DNA of 38,801 nt from Candidatus Binatia bacterium (GTDB lineage Bacteria; Desulfobacterota; Binatia; UBA9968; JAJDTQ01), in NCBI GenBank assembly GCA_022824205.1, contig JAJEAI010000016.1:1-38801 (forward strand), in the 5' to 3' direction. Numbering within the stretch: the first letter of the stretch is position 1; each line of letters begins with the position of its first letter. Positions 26,170-35,607 of this stretch are shown here, piece after piece. The notes beneath the pieces were generated by a model. It did not search any database. It was not told the DNA's origin and saw only the letters and a list, made by a program, of their open reading frames with translations. The position numbers and the translations under genes are program-made.

Positions 26170-27765
26170 CTACGGTCCGTGGTGCGTGGCCAGGGGACTC
26201 GTGTCCGTGAGGGCCATCATCCTGCGGGCGAGCGCCTCCAACAACTCGGCCCGTTGGGCGCCGGGCTCGTCCCAGAGGTTGCGCATCTCGTCCGGGTCGT
26301 TGTCGAGGTCGTAGATCTCGCCCCAGCCGGCGCCTTCGTAGAGGGTCAGCCGGCGGTCCGGCGTGATCAGGGTGCGCGCGCGGAAGTTGTTGGGCAGGCC
26401 CATGTAGCCGCGGCGCTGGTGCTCCTCGATGAGCAGCGAGTCATAGCCCGTGGCGCCGCCGTCCATGGCGGGCAGGAGGCCCACCCCCTGCATGCCGTTG
26501 TGCCCCTCCAATCCCGCCCGGTCCAGGATGGTGCTGGGCAGGTCCAGTGTTCCGCACAGCCCTGGATTCACCACCCCCATCGTCGCGGTCGCCGGATCCA
26601 TCCAGATGAACGGCACGCGCACGAGGCCGCGGTAATGAAGCGCGCCCTTGAGCAGAAGCTGGTGGTCGCCCATGAAGTCGCCGTGATCGCTGGTGAAAAT
26701 GATCACCGTGTCCTCGGCGAGCCCCAGTTCCTCGAGCCGCGCCCGGATGCGCCCGATGGCATCGTCGATCATGGTGATCATGCCGTAGGTGAGGGCGATG
26801 GCTTCGCGCACCTCCCTGGCGGTAACGGCGAAGGTGCGCTGCCCGTCGCGCGCGGCCTTGCCTTGGTCGCGCTCCTCGTAGAGCGCGGCCAGATGCGGCA
26901 GCACCGGCTGCTCGCCGTGGTGAAACGAACCCGGCAGGGCGATCTCCTCGGGGTGGTACATGTCCCAGTACCGCCCCGGCGGCGTGAACGCGTGATGCGG
27001 GTCCGGGAACGAGCACTGGAGAAAGAACGGCCGGTCCCGGCCGGAGCGCGTATGTTCCTCCAGGAACGCCATGGTGCGCTCGGCCACGTAGCTCGTGGGA
27101 TAGAGCTCTTCGGGCACGCGCGTGCGCCACGCTTGCGGCGCCTCGCGACCGTCGCCGGGAAGCGCGTGGCTGCGTCCGCGCAGGGAGTCGGGGTCGGGGT
27201 GACGCGCGCGCAGCCAGCGGTCGTAGTGTCCCACCACCTGGTCGGCGTGCTTGATGCACAGTTCCACGTGCTGGAACCCGTAATAGGGAAACACGGGTTC
27301 GAACTCCGGGTCCCGGGCCCAGGTGGAAGGCAGTTCCTGGTCGTAACGCCCGCCGACGTCCTTCCGCGCCTCGCGCAGGTGTTGCGGCGGCCGCGCGCGG
27401 CTCGGGTCCGGCTCCGGCATGCCCACCACCGGGAGGTCGTCCTTGATGCTCTGGAGGTGGCACTTGCCGATGAGCGCCGTGTGGTAGCCGGCGGAGGACA
27501 TGACGTCCGTGAACGTCGTCGCCTCCAGGGAGAGCGGAATGCCGTTGTGCCGCACGCCGTGAAGCGACGGCATGCGCCCGGTCATGAGCGTCGCCCGGTT
27601 GGGCATGCAGATGGGCGTGGCCGTGTAGAACCGCTCGAAGCGGGTGCCGGCCGCCGCGAGGGCGTCGATGTGAGGCGTCCGCACCACCGAATTGCCGTAG
27701 CACCCCAGATGGTCCGCCCGGTGCTGATCCGTGATGATGAAAAGGAAATTGGGTCTGTCGCTCAT
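26170..27765 (-). CDS. Type I sulfatase (alkaline-phosphatase superfamily)
   Basis: 531-aa sulfatase hydrolysing a sulfate ester. The signature C-x-P-x-R is present as CMPNR starting at C53, followed by ATLMTGR, so the cysteine would be converted to formylglycine. Metal ligands are seen at D13/Q14 in FIITDQH and at D360/H361 in TSDHGDFMGDH. There is no signal peptide, so it appears cytoplasmic. GGAG lies just before ATG 27765. It begins 17 bp after the carboxymuconolactone-decarboxylase-like gene, probably in one operon. No formylglycine-generating enzyme or anaerobic maturase is in the window. Phosphonate monoester hydrolases share this fold, so the substrate class is not certain. Confidence 0.92.
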   Translation of the reverse strand: MSDRPNFLFIITDQHRADHLGCYGNSVVRTPHIDALAAAGTRFERFYTATPICMPNRATLMTGRMPSLHGVRHNGIPLSLEATTFTDVMSSAGYHTALIGKCHLQSIKDDLPVVGMPEPDPSRARPPQHLREARKDVGGRYDQELPSTWARDPEFEPVFPYYGFQHVELCIKHADQVVGHYDRWLRARHPDPDSLRGRSHALPGDGREAPQAWRTRVPEELYPTSYVAERTMAFLEEHTRSGRDRPFFLQCSFPDPHHAFTPPGRYWDMYHPEEIALPGSFHHGEQPVLPHLAALYEERDQGKAARDGQRTFAVTAREVREAIALTYGMITMIDDAIGRIRARLEELGLAEDTVIIFTSDHGDFMGDHQLLLKGALHYRGLVRVPFIWMDPATATMGVVNPGLCGTLDLPSTILDRAGLEGHNGMQGVGLLPAMDGGATGYDSLLIEEHQRRGYMGLPNNFRARTLITPDRRLTLYEGAGWGEIYDLDNDPDEMRNLWDEPGAQRAELLEALARRMMALTDTSPLATHHGP

Positions 27766-27782
27766 TTCGCTCCGTCCGTGTA

Positions 27783-28334
27783 TCACGATGGATCCAGTTC
27801 CGCGCCGCCCGCGGCCGGTTCCACCTCCATGGAATTGAGGACGCAGGCCAGCAGGACGTAGTAGCCCACGAGCGCGGACAGTTCCACGCACCCACGGGCT
27901 CCGAAGTTCTTCTCCACCGCCGCGAACGCCGCGTCGCTGACGCGGTGGGAGCGCAGCAGCTCCCGTGCGTAGCGGCGGACGCCGGCTTCCTCCGCGGTGA
28001 GCCCGGACGGCTCCACGCGCGCGCGAATGGACTCGATGCACTCGTCGGAAATGCCCGCGGCGCGTGCGTGCCCGGCGTGCACCGACCACTCGAACCCGCA
28101 GTCCAGCTCCCGCGCCACGGTGAGGATCACGAGTTCCTTGAGTTTCTGCGAGAGTCCCATCTCGAAGCGCACGTGGGCGCCGAGATGGGCCACGCGGCCG
28201 GCCAGCTCCGGGTTGTGCAGCAGCATGGGAAACGGCCCCTGCACCTGGCCGCGGCTTTCGGCGATGGCGTCGAACACCCCGTGGTGCTCCGGGCTCAGGT
28301 CTTCCTTCTTTTCGATCTTCGCGATGCGCGCCAT
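27783..28334 (-). CDS. Carboxymuconolactone decarboxylase (AhpD-like) family protein
   Basis: 183-aa helical CMD-domain protein. The hallmark stretch ELVILTVARELDCGFEWSVHAGHARAAG spans about 67-94, with C79, E82 and H86. The usual AhpD CxxC is reduced to a single cysteine, so a thiol peroxidase role is unlikely; the class is often of unknown function. GGGGGA precedes ATG 28334. It is the first gene of a minus-strand unit with the sulfatase and perhaps the LLM gene, and is divergent from the ThDP enzyme gene. It may serve a peripheral catabolic step. Confidence 0.85.
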   Translation of the reverse strand: MARIAKIEKKEDLSPEHHGVFDAIAESRGQVQGPFPMLLHNPELAGRVAHLGAHVRFEMGLSQKLKELVILTVARELDCGFEWSVHAGHARAAGISDECIESIRARVEPSGLTAEEAGVRRYARELLRSHRVSDAAFAAVEKNFGARGCVELSALVGYYVLLACVLNSMEVEPAAGGAELDPS

Positions 28335-28500
28335 GTAGTCTTCCCCCTTGGCTTCGTTGCGTCGTTACGCCCATCTCCCGATGGCAAAACAACGCGTTCT
28401 TCGCTAACAACCTCGACAGCGAGTGTAGGCCCATGAGAATCGTCGATGCAAGGAGCACGTCCGGCGTCGCCGCGATCCTGCGCGGGTCCGGGAGAATTTC

Positions 28501-30195
28501 ATGGTGAAAGCACACACCAAGATTTGCGAGGTTCTCGCCGAGGCGCGGGTGGATTTCGTCTTCGGCATACCCGGCGGCAGCGCCATGCGCGTATTCGATT
28601 CGCTGTCCCGGTACGCGGATCGGGTGCGTCCGATCCTGGTGCGGCACGAGCAGGCGGCGTCGGTCATGGCCGACATGTACGGCCGCCTGACGGGCAGGCC
28701 GGGAGTGGTTCTCGGGCAGGGGGCGTTCATCGGCACCAACGCGATTTTCGGAACCCTGGAGGCCCACCTGGCGGGCTCGCCCATGGTGGTGCTGGCGGAC
28801 ACCACCGAGGGTGGCGACTTCTCGCTGAATCCCAGGAACGCCAGCGGCTGGGGGCACTATGGTGCGTTCGACCTGAGGGGCCTTTTCTCCGGCATCACCA
28901 AGTTCTCCGTCCTGGCCGCTACCCCCAAGGAAGCCGTGCTGGGCCTCCAGATGGCCATCAAGCACGCCACCACGGGCCGTCACGGACCCACCGCGGTGAT
29001 CATGCGCCAGGCCGCCATCGCGGGCGAGCTGGATCCGGACAAGCCGCCGCGGGTTCACTCCACCGAGCACTGGCTCCAGGGGGACTCGACCATGCCGGCG
29101 GTGGCGGAGCTGATTTCGGCCATCGAGCTGCTGAAGGCGGCCGAGCGGCCCGTCATCATCGCCGGCAACGGCGTCCACGCGGCGAAGGCCTACGATGAGC
29201 TGGCGGCCATGGCCGAGCTGCTGGGAAGCCCGGTGGCCACGACGTACAACGGCAAGAGCGCATTCCCGGAGGACCACCCGCTGGCCCTGGGGATGATGGG
29301 CCGGTACGGCCAGCCGGTGGCCAACAGCGTGATTCAGGAAGCGGACACGATTCTGGTGGTGGGCTCCCGGCTGGCCCCCAACGACACCAACAGCGAGCTG
29401 CTCATCGACAGCGACCGGCAGACGCTGATCCAGATCGACATCGAACCCAGGAACGCCGGCTGGTCCTATCCCGTGGCGGTCTCGCTCATCGGCGACGCCA
29501 AGGCCGTGTTGAAGCAACTGCTGCAGACGGGCGGAGAGGGCCTTCAGCGAAACGACCGCCAAGCGGCGGCGCGGCTGGAGGAACGCAAGCGCGCGGAAAA
29601 CTACTTCGAGAACGCCGCGCTTCACTCCAGCGCCGTGCCCATCATGCCCCAGCGGCTGGTCAAGGACCTCAACGAAGCGTTGGACCCCGAGACCATCGTC
29701 ACTCTCGACGCCGGCAGCAACCGGGTGTGGATGGCCCATTACTACCGGACCCGGGCGCCGGGGACCCTGTTCGTGCCCGGCGGGCTCGCCGGCATGGGCT
29801 GGGGCGCTCCCGCCGCGGTGGGGGCCAAGCTCGTGCACCCGGACCGGCCGGTGGTGAGCGTGAGCGGCGACGGCGGGTTCTCCATGTCGGTGCACGTCAT
29901 CGCCACCGCGGTACAGTACGACCTGCCGGTGGTCTTCGTGGTCATGAACAACTCGGCGCTGAGCATGATCGCCACCGGAGACCTGGGCGGCGATTCCCCC
30001 GCCGCCTTCAACGACACGGACTTCGCCGCGGTGGCCCGGGGCTTCGGCGCCGAGGGCCTGCGGGTGGAGAACCCCGCCGAGATTCAGGATGCCGTAAGGG
30101 AAGCCGTGAAAAAGGGAAGGCCCACGGTGGTGGACGTGATCACGGACGGCGCCGAAGGTCTCCACAGCATCAGCAGCGGCGCCACCGTGGGCTGA
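28501..30195 (+). CDS. Thiamine-diphosphate-dependent enzyme, acetolactate synthase-like
   Basis: 564-aa three-domain ThDP enzyme. The N-terminal PYR domain has catalytic E50 in RHEQAASVMAD. A central domain follows (EHWLQG to about 350). The PP domain carries the ThDP/Mg motif from GDG (456-458) to NN (483-484). Length fits acetolactate synthase, benzoylformate decarboxylase, oxalyl-CoA decarboxylase and relatives. No regulatory small subunit (ilvH-like) is adjacent, so a true branched-chain acetolactate synthase role is not supported. GGGAG lies 6 nt before ATG 28501. It is convergent with the phosphopantetheinyl transferase gene. Substrate unresolved. Confidence 0.9.
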   Translation: MVKAHTKICEVLAEARVDFVFGIPGGSAMRVFDSLSRYADRVRPILVRHEQAASVMADMYGRLTGRPGVVLGQGAFIGTNAIFGTLEAHLAGSPMVVLADTTEGGDFSLNPRNASGWGHYGAFDLRGLFSGITKFSVLAATPKEAVLGLQMAIKHATTGRHGPTAVIMRQAAIAGELDPDKPPRVHSTEHWLQGDSTMPAVAELISAIELLKAAERPVIIAGNGVHAAKAYDELAAMAELLGSPVATTYNGKSAFPEDHPLALGMMGRYGQPVANSVIQEADTILVVGSRLAPNDTNSELLIDSDRQTLIQIDIEPRNAGWSYPVAVSLIGDAKAVLKQLLQTGGEGLQRNDRQAAARLEERKRAENYFENAALHSSAVPIMPQRLVKDLNEALDPETIVTLDAGSNRVWMAHYYRTRAPGTLFVPGGLAGMGWGAPAAVGAKLVHPDRPVVSVSGDGGFSMSVHVIATAVQYDLPVVFVVMNNSALSMIATGDLGGDSPAAFNDTDFAAVARGFGAEGLRVENPAEIQDAVREAVKKGRPTVVDVITDGAEGLHSISSGATVG

Positions 30196-30234
30196 TGCCG
30201 GCGGCGAGTGCCGCCCGCCCGGGTGCCCAAGCGA

Positions 30235-31014
30235 TCACGATCCCTGTGGACCATACCGCGCGGGAAACATGACCTCGTCAGAGGTATATTCCCAACACCG
30301 GAGACTCCACCCCCCGCCTTCCACCGCCAGCGCGGCCTTGTAACCGTCGCCCGCGTCCAGCGCGCACAGGGCCCACCGCGCCGCTTCGGTGGCGTCATCG
30401 TCGAAACGCAACAGCGCCGCCGGCTCGCCCGGACGCAACGTCACGTCGAACCGGCTCAGCCCCAGCGCGATGCCCTCGCCGTGGGCCTTGATGAAGGCCT
30501 CCTTGCGGGTCCAGCAGTTGAAGAAGGCCTCGCGCCGTTGTCCCGCCGGGAGACTCGTCAGGGCTTCCACCTCCGCGGGCGAAAACGAGTGCCGCGCCAC
30601 GCCCGCCACGTCGATGTTCGGACGGATGCGCTCGACGTCGACACCGACCTCCCGACCCACGGCGAAGGCGTGCAGCGCCAGCCCGTAGGAATGGGACAGG
30701 TTGAAACGCACGTCGCGGCCGCCGGGGGTTTCCGTAAGCGCCGGCTTGCCATGGGCGCCGTACCGAAACCGCAGGGACGCGGGCTCCACGTCGAGGTAAC
30801 GCCCGAGGAGGGTCCGCAGCACACCGCGGGCCACGGTGTAGCGCCGCCGGTCGTCCTCGTAGAGGAACCGCGCCGCCCGCGCACGCTCGTCAGGGGCCAG
30901 GACGTCGCGAAACGGATCCAGACGGGTCGGGGAGACCTCGGTGGCCGTACGCCACACGTGGACCGCGTCGCGCGAGAGCTCCACGTTTCGTACCGGAGGC
31001 ATCCAGGAAGTCAT
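30235..31014 (-). CDS. 4'-phosphopantetheinyl transferase (Sfp-type)
   Basis: 259-aa Sfp/AcpT-like enzyme that transfers phosphopantetheine from CoA to carrier proteins. Motifs are intact: FNLSHS at 104-109, GVDVERI with Mg ligands D126 and E128, and the CWTRKEAFIKAHGEG block with E172 and K176. Length suits the Sfp type rather than the short AcpS type. No polyketide synthase, peptide synthetase or acyl carrier protein gene is in the window, so its clients lie elsewhere. It lies 70 bp downstream of the MFS gene on the same strand and may be co-transcribed. Confidence 0.93.
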   Translation of the reverse strand: MTSWMPPVRNVELSRDAVHVWRTATEVSPTRLDPFRDVLAPDERARAARFLYEDDRRRYTVARGVLRTLLGRYLDVEPASLRFRYGAHGKPALTETPGGRDVRFNLSHSYGLALHAFAVGREVGVDVERIRPNIDVAGVARHSFSPAEVEALTSLPAGQRREAFFNCWTRKEAFIKAHGEGIALGLSRFDVTLRPGEPAALLRFDDDATEAARWALCALDAGDGYKAALAVEGGGWSLRCWEYTSDEVMFPARYGPQGS

Positions 31015-31084
31015 GACTCGTTCCTGTCACCGTTCGTCCCGGTCCCGCCGGCGGGCTCGGAACACGCGCGCGGGAGCAGCCGGA

Positions 31085-32362
31085 TCACCGCCCCCAGCCC
31101 CGGTAAAGCCCTAGCGGCGCGATCACCACCGCGGCCGACAGCAGCAGGGCGCCGCACAGGTAGAACACCGAGCCCATGCCGTAATGCTGGACCAGGTAGC
31201 CGCCGATCACCGGTCCGGGCAGGGTGAACATGCTGTTGGACAGGAACGTGATCCCCAGCGAGGTGGCCTGAATGCGCGAGCCGGCCACGTCCACGACGGC
31301 GGCGGCGGTGACGTTGGTGAGGGTGTAGAAGAACAGGCCGATGAGAGTCACAACGATTCCCAGGGGGATCCCCGGACCCACCAGCGGCACCAGCGTGTAG
31401 AGGACCGCCAGCATCAGGAACGCCGGCACCAGCACCCTTTTCCGGCCCAGGCGGTCCGAGAGATACCCGAGGAACGGCTGGGACACCGTCCCCATGGCGT
31501 GCAGCAACGCGTAGTAGTTGCCCAGTCCGGAGTACGAGTAACCGAGGGTTTCAATGACGTAGAGCGGGAAGAAGGTCATCACCAGCACGCGGCCGGTGTT
31601 CATCAAGCCGTTGGCCAAGGCCATGCCCAGAAACGCCGGGTTGCGCAGGAATTCGCCCAAGGCCGCCGCCTGCCCTCCCCCGCCCCCGGACACGGCGGCG
31701 TGCGTACGAAAGACCCCGCGCAAGCCCAACCACAGGGGCACGCCCACCAGCACCGCTACACCGAGTTGCAGCGCCATGACGGGACGCCAGGGATACAGCA
31801 CGAACAGGAGCCCCACCACAGCCGGCGTCAGGGTGTCGCCGACGGTGGCCCCCATGCCATGCACGGCGAAGGCCGTGGCTCGATGCTCCGGGAAGCGGCT
31901 GGAAAGGGACGCCATGGCCGTGGGGTGCCAAAGGGCGATGCCCGCCCCCACGAACCCGGCCGCGACCAGCGCGTAGATATAGCCGGAGGCGAAGCCGAAG
32001 ATGCAGTAGGCCAACCCCATGGCGACGAGAGCCGAGGACAGGATCGCGGCGCGATGGCGCGCCAGGCGGTCGCCCAGCAGCCCCGCGGGCAGGTTCACGA
32101 GCCCGGTGGTGAGCTCGCGCATGGTGGTGAGCGCCCCGACCTGGACGTAGCTCAGGCGCAGCGCCACTTTCAGGGGTTCCAGGATCAGCGGAAAGAGCTG
32201 TCCGAACCAGTGCACGGCGAAGTGCCCGCCGGTGACGTACCCCAGCAGCACCAGCCGGTCCCTGCCGATGGCGCGAAGTCCTCTGTTTCGTTCATCCACT
32301 GCGTTGTCCCATCCGACCGCCGATTTTCGGGATGTCCCCTCACGTGAGGTGCTCTCCCGCAT
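31085..32362 (-). CDS. Major facilitator superfamily transporter
   Basis: 425-aa polytopic inner-membrane transporter with about twelve hydrophobic segments. The MFS loop motif appears as GLLGDRLARHR after the second segment and as GYLSDRLGRKR in the second half. The first 30 or so residues are polar and may not be translated; ATG 32362 has only a weak ribosome site. It belongs to the drug/organic-anion exporter-like group by general appearance, but specificity cannot be read. It is the likely first gene of a unit with the phosphopantetheinyl transferase, and is divergent from the DUF58 gene. Confidence 0.88.
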   Translation of the reverse strand: MRESTSREGTSRKSAVGWDNAVDERNRGLRAIGRDRLVLLGYVTGGHFAVHWFGQLFPLILEPLKVALRLSYVQVGALTTMRELTTGLVNLPAGLLGDRLARHRAAILSSALVAMGLAYCIFGFASGYIYALVAAGFVGAGIALWHPTAMASLSSRFPEHRATAFAVHGMGATVGDTLTPAVVGLLFVLYPWRPVMALQLGVAVLVGVPLWLGLRGVFRTHAAVSGGGGGQAAALGEFLRNPAFLGMALANGLMNTGRVLVMTFFPLYVIETLGYSYSGLGNYYALLHAMGTVSQPFLGYLSDRLGRKRVLVPAFLMLAVLYTLVPLVGPGIPLGIVVTLIGLFFYTLTNVTAAAVVDVAGSRIQATSLGITFLSNSMFTLPGPVIGGYLVQHYGMGSVFYLCGALLLSAAVVIAPLGLYRGWGR

Positions 32363-32615
32363 TCGTCATCAGGCCCAAGCGTAACCCATCAACACCGCAC
32401 AATCCAAAGCGCGGGCACCGCGGGCATGGTTAAGTCGGTCCCGGAAGGTCGGAAAGGTTGCCAGGGTGTATGTTAACCGAGAGAGACATCGCGGGCCGTC
32501 CGCGCCCCAACGGGAGGGCTTCTTCCCGGCCGTGCCGCGGGACTTGAGCGGGGTAGAACGCGAACGTCCCGCCTTGAGCTTGCCGCCATTTAATGGTTAG
32601 CTGCCGTTGTCGGTC

Positions 32616-33506
32616 ATGGCCACCACCGAACAAAGCTACTTCGACCCCGCGGTGCTGGCGCGGCTGTCGAACCTGCACCTCAAGGCGCGCTGGGTCGTGG
32701 AAGGCGTCATGGCGGGGCTCCATCGGAGCCGGGCGAAGGGGTTCAGCGTCGAGTTCGAGCAACACCGCGAGTACGCCCCGGGCGACGAGATCCGGCGCAT
32801 CGACTGGAAGGCGCTGGGCAAGCTGGACCGCTACTTCATCAAGGAATACGAGGACGAGAGCAACCTCAAGACGCACCTGCTGCTGGACGTGAGCGGCTCC
32901 ATGGACTACGCCTCCGGCGCCCTCACCAAGTTCCAGTACGGCTGCATCCTCGTCGCCTCGCTGGCCTACCTGATCCTGCGGCAGCAGGACGCCGCCGGCC
33001 TCACCACCTTCTCCGACCGCATCGACGCGCAGCTTCCGCCCAAGGCCACACGCGGCTACATGGTGGAACTGCTGCAGCGGCTGGAGGCCGAGACCACCCG
33101 GGGCGACACCGACGTGGGCAAGGTGCTGCTGGAGGTGGCCGGCGGCATCCGCCGGCGGGGGCTCGTGGTGCTGGTGTCGGACCTGCTGGACGACGCCGAG
33201 TCGGTGCTCCAGGGGCTGCGCCTGTTCCGCTTCAAGGGCAACGACGTACTGGTCTTCCACGTCATGGACGAGACCGAGCTGACCCTGCCCTTCTCCGGCA
33301 ACACCCGGTTCGAGGACATCGAGGACCCGGGGCTCCGGGTCACCGCCGACCCCAAGGCCATCCAGGCGGAATACCGCCGGGTCGTGACGAACCACATCGA
33401 CACGCTGCGATCGGGCTGTCACCAGTACGCCATCGACTACCAACTGGTGTCCACCGCCACGCCGCTGGACCAGGCTCTGGTGAGCTACCTGAGCTGGAGG
33501 AAGTAA
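32616..33506 (+). CDS. DUF58 protein with vWA-like domain (MoxR partner)
   Basis: 296-aa protein. The DUF58 landmark EYAPGDEIRRIDWKALGKLDRYFIKEYEDE lies near residues 47-77. A vWA-like metal-dependent site follows: D91-V-S93-G-S95 in LLDVSGSM. DUF58 proteins normally sit beside MoxR and help load or assemble envelope complexes. ATG 32616 was chosen over TTG 32607; neither has a strong ribosome site. The BatA-like gene starts 1 bp after its stop codon. Its MoxR partner is 11.6 kb upstream. Confidence 0.92.
   Translation: MATTEQSYFDPAVLARLSNLHLKARWVVEGVMAGLHRSRAKGFSVEFEQHREYAPGDEIRRIDWKALGKLDRYFIKEYEDESNLKTHLLLDVSGSMDYASGALTKFQYGCILVASLAYLILRQQDAAGLTTFSDRIDAQLPPKATRGYMVELLQRLEAETTRGDTDVGKVLLEVAGGIRRRGLVVLVSDLLDDAESVLQGLRLFRFKGNDVLVFHVMDETELTLPFSGNTRFEDIEDPGLRVTADPKAIQAEYRRVVTNHIDTLRSGCHQYAIDYQLVSTATPLDQALVSYLSWRK
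33496..33500 (+). promoter_or_regulatory. Shine-Dalgarno GGAGG supporting a CTG start
   Basis: GGAGG lies 7 nt before CTG 33508, inside the end of the DUF58 gene. The first canonical in-frame codon, GTG 33535, has no ribosome site and would cut into the conserved N-terminal BatA membrane segment. This favours CTG as the real start. Confidence 0.6.
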
Positions 33507-33507
33507 C

Positions 33508-35607
33508 CTGGCGTTTCTCTACCCGCTCTACCTCGTGGCCCTGGCGGCGGGGGTGATCCCGCTGGTGATCCACCTGCTCAACCGCCGGCAGCAGAAGCGC
33601 CTGCGCTTCCCGGCGGTACGGTTCGTGCTCATCTCGCAACGGCGCGTGGCGCGCACCTACAACCTGCGCAACTGGCTCCTGCTGGCGGTGCGCACGCTGG
33701 CGGTGCTCTTGCTGGCGCTGCTGCTGGCCCATCCCCTGTGGGAGACCGGGGTCGGTCTCGCCGCCCGCGGCGCGCCCCTCACCGCCGTTCTCATCGTGGA
33801 CAACTCGCTGAGCATGCAGGTACGCCAGGACGGCAACCCGTTCGACGAAGCCAAGGAAGCCGCGGGGCGCATCCTGGAGGCGCTGGACGACGGCGACCGC
33901 GCGGCGGTCATCGCCACCAATCCGCTGGCATCCGTCGCGCCGGGTCTCAAGTCCCCCGAGGAAGCGGCCCTCAAGGATCTCGGGCCCCTGGCCGTCACCG
34001 CCGGCACCGCGGACCTTACGGGCGCGCTGCGCACCGCCTACAGGCTCCTGCGCGGCGCGGGCGGGCAGAAGGCGCTGTGGGTGGTCACGGACCTCGGCGT
34101 GTCGGGCTGGGACCGGCTGTCCTTGCCGGCCGTAGGCGAGTACGACCCTACCGTGCCGGTCAAGATCGTCACGGTGGGGCCGGCGGAGACGCCGCCCAGC
34201 GCCACCGTCAAGACGCTGGAGTCGCGCACCGCGGACGTGGCCCCGGGACTCGACCTCGAGCTCGCCGCCACGGTGGTGAACTTCACCGCGGGGGAGATCC
34301 CGGGAGTCACCGCGCGGCTGACCATCGACGAAAAGGTGCGCGACGAGAAGCAGGTGACGCTGCCGCCGGGGGCGGAGTCCACGATCGGCTTCCGTTTCAA
34401 GCTGGAACGGCCCGGCAGCCATTCCGGCTACGTCTCGCTCCATGGCGACGGGTTCTCGGGCAACCGGCGCCACTACTTCACGCTCCATACCCGGGACCGC
34501 CTGAACCTCTTGCTGGTGGACGGCGACCCGCAGCGTGCCTTGGTGGCCAGCGAGACGTTCTTCCTGAGCCGGGCGCTCAATCCTTCGGGTGACCTTGCGA
34601 ACTCCGTGCTCCTGCCGGAGGTCATCCTGGCCGGCGCCTTGGGACAAGTGAACCCCGAGGGCTACCAGGTCGTCACCCTGGCCAACGTACCGGATCTGCC
34701 CGAGGCCTTCGTGGCGCGGCTCGCGGCCTTCGTGGAAGGAGGCGGCGGCTTGCTGCTGTCCCTGGGCGACCGGGTGAACGCCGCGGAGTACAACCGGCTC
34801 CTGTGGCGCGGCCCCGTGCCGCTCCTGCCCGGTCCCTTGGGGGAACGGCGGCGGGTGCCCCTGGACCAGAACGTCGGCGTGGACGAGGTGGACACGGGTC
34901 ACCCGGCGCTGGCGGCCTTCGGCGACAAGCGCCTGCTGGACTCCCTGCGCGCCGCCAAGGTTTCCACCTACTTCGAGGCGACGCCCACCGGCGGACGTGT
35001 CCTCATGCATCTCGGCAACGGGCAACCGCTGCTGGTGGAGAAGGAGGTGGGCAAGGGCCGCGTTCTGCTGTTCACCACCAGCGCCGACAGCGCCTGGAAC
35101 AACCTGCCGCTCAAGGCCGGCTACGTGCCGCTGATGCAGTCCCTGGTGACCTACATGGCGGGCGGCAGCCGCGGTACCGTGGACACGGGCATCACTGCCG
35201 GCACCGCCAAACGGTGGTCTACCGCGGCGAGCCACGCGGGCACGCAACTGCGGGTGGTCGATCCCAGACGGTCGGAGAAGGCGGTGACGCTGACGGCCGT
35301 CGGCGGCGAGGCATCCGGGGCCTTCAACGGCAATCACTTCGCCGGCATCTACCGGGTGGTGCCCCCTTCGGCCGACGTGGACGTGGCCGGGCTGTACGCG
35401 GTGAACCCGCCGGTGCTCGAATCGCGCCTCAAGCGCATGGGCGCCGAGGAACTGGAACGGAAGCTCGGCCCGGTCAGCCACGAGGTCATGGCGGCCGGCG
35501 CCCTGTCCGCGGGCGGCAGCCGCACCGATCTCGCGCTGGCCCTGGTGGTGTTGCTGATGGCGACGCTGCTGTTCGAGGGCTGGCTGGGGCAACGCAACTA
35601 TGAATAG
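33508..35607 (+). CDS. BatA-like membrane protein with vWA domain
   Basis: 699-aa inner-membrane protein. Residues 1-25 (LAFLYPLYLVALAAGVIPLVIHLL pattern) match the BatA/Aerotolerance-regulator N-terminus, and the next segment NRRQQKRLRFPAVRF is also typical. A second membrane segment spans about 55-75. A vWA domain follows with D98-x-S100-x-S102. The large middle/C-terminal part has an amidotransferase-like fold, and a last membrane helix lies near the C-terminus. The start codon appears to be CTG 33508. The gene begins 1 bp after DUF58 and overlaps the DUF4159 gene by 8 bp. Confidence 0.88.
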   Translation: MAFLYPLYLVALAAGVIPLVIHLLNRRQQKRLRFPAVRFVLISQRRVARTYNLRNWLLLAVRTLAVLLLALLLAHPLWETGVGLAARGAPLTAVLIVDNSLSMQVRQDGNPFDEAKEAAGRILEALDDGDRAAVIATNPLASVAPGLKSPEEAALKDLGPLAVTAGTADLTGALRTAYRLLRGAGGQKALWVVTDLGVSGWDRLSLPAVGEYDPTVPVKIVTVGPAETPPSATVKTLESRTADVAPGLDLELAATVVNFTAGEIPGVTARLTIDEKVRDEKQVTLPPGAESTIGFRFKLERPGSHSGYVSLHGDGFSGNRRHYFTLHTRDRLNLLLVDGDPQRALVASETFFLSRALNPSGDLANSVLLPEVILAGALGQVNPEGYQVVTLANVPDLPEAFVARLAAFVEGGGGLLLSLGDRVNAAEYNRLLWRGPVPLLPGPLGERRRVPLDQNVGVDEVDTGHPALAAFGDKRLLDSLRAAKVSTYFEATPTGGRVLMHLGNGQPLLVEKEVGKGRVLLFTTSADSAWNNLPLKAGYVPLMQSLVTYMAGGSRGTVDTGITAGTAKRWSTAASHAGTQLRVVDPRRSEKAVTLTAVGGEASGAFNGNHFAGIYRVVPPSADVDVAGLYAVNPPVLESRLKRMGAEELERKLGPVSHEVMAAGALSAGGSRTDLALALVVLLMATLLFEGWLGQRNYE

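Noticed and set aside
28422-28451. Possible minus-strand promoter TTGCAT-N18-TACACT before the CMD-sulfatase unit
   Set aside because: Only four of six matches in each box and an 18-bp spacer; too weak to annotate.
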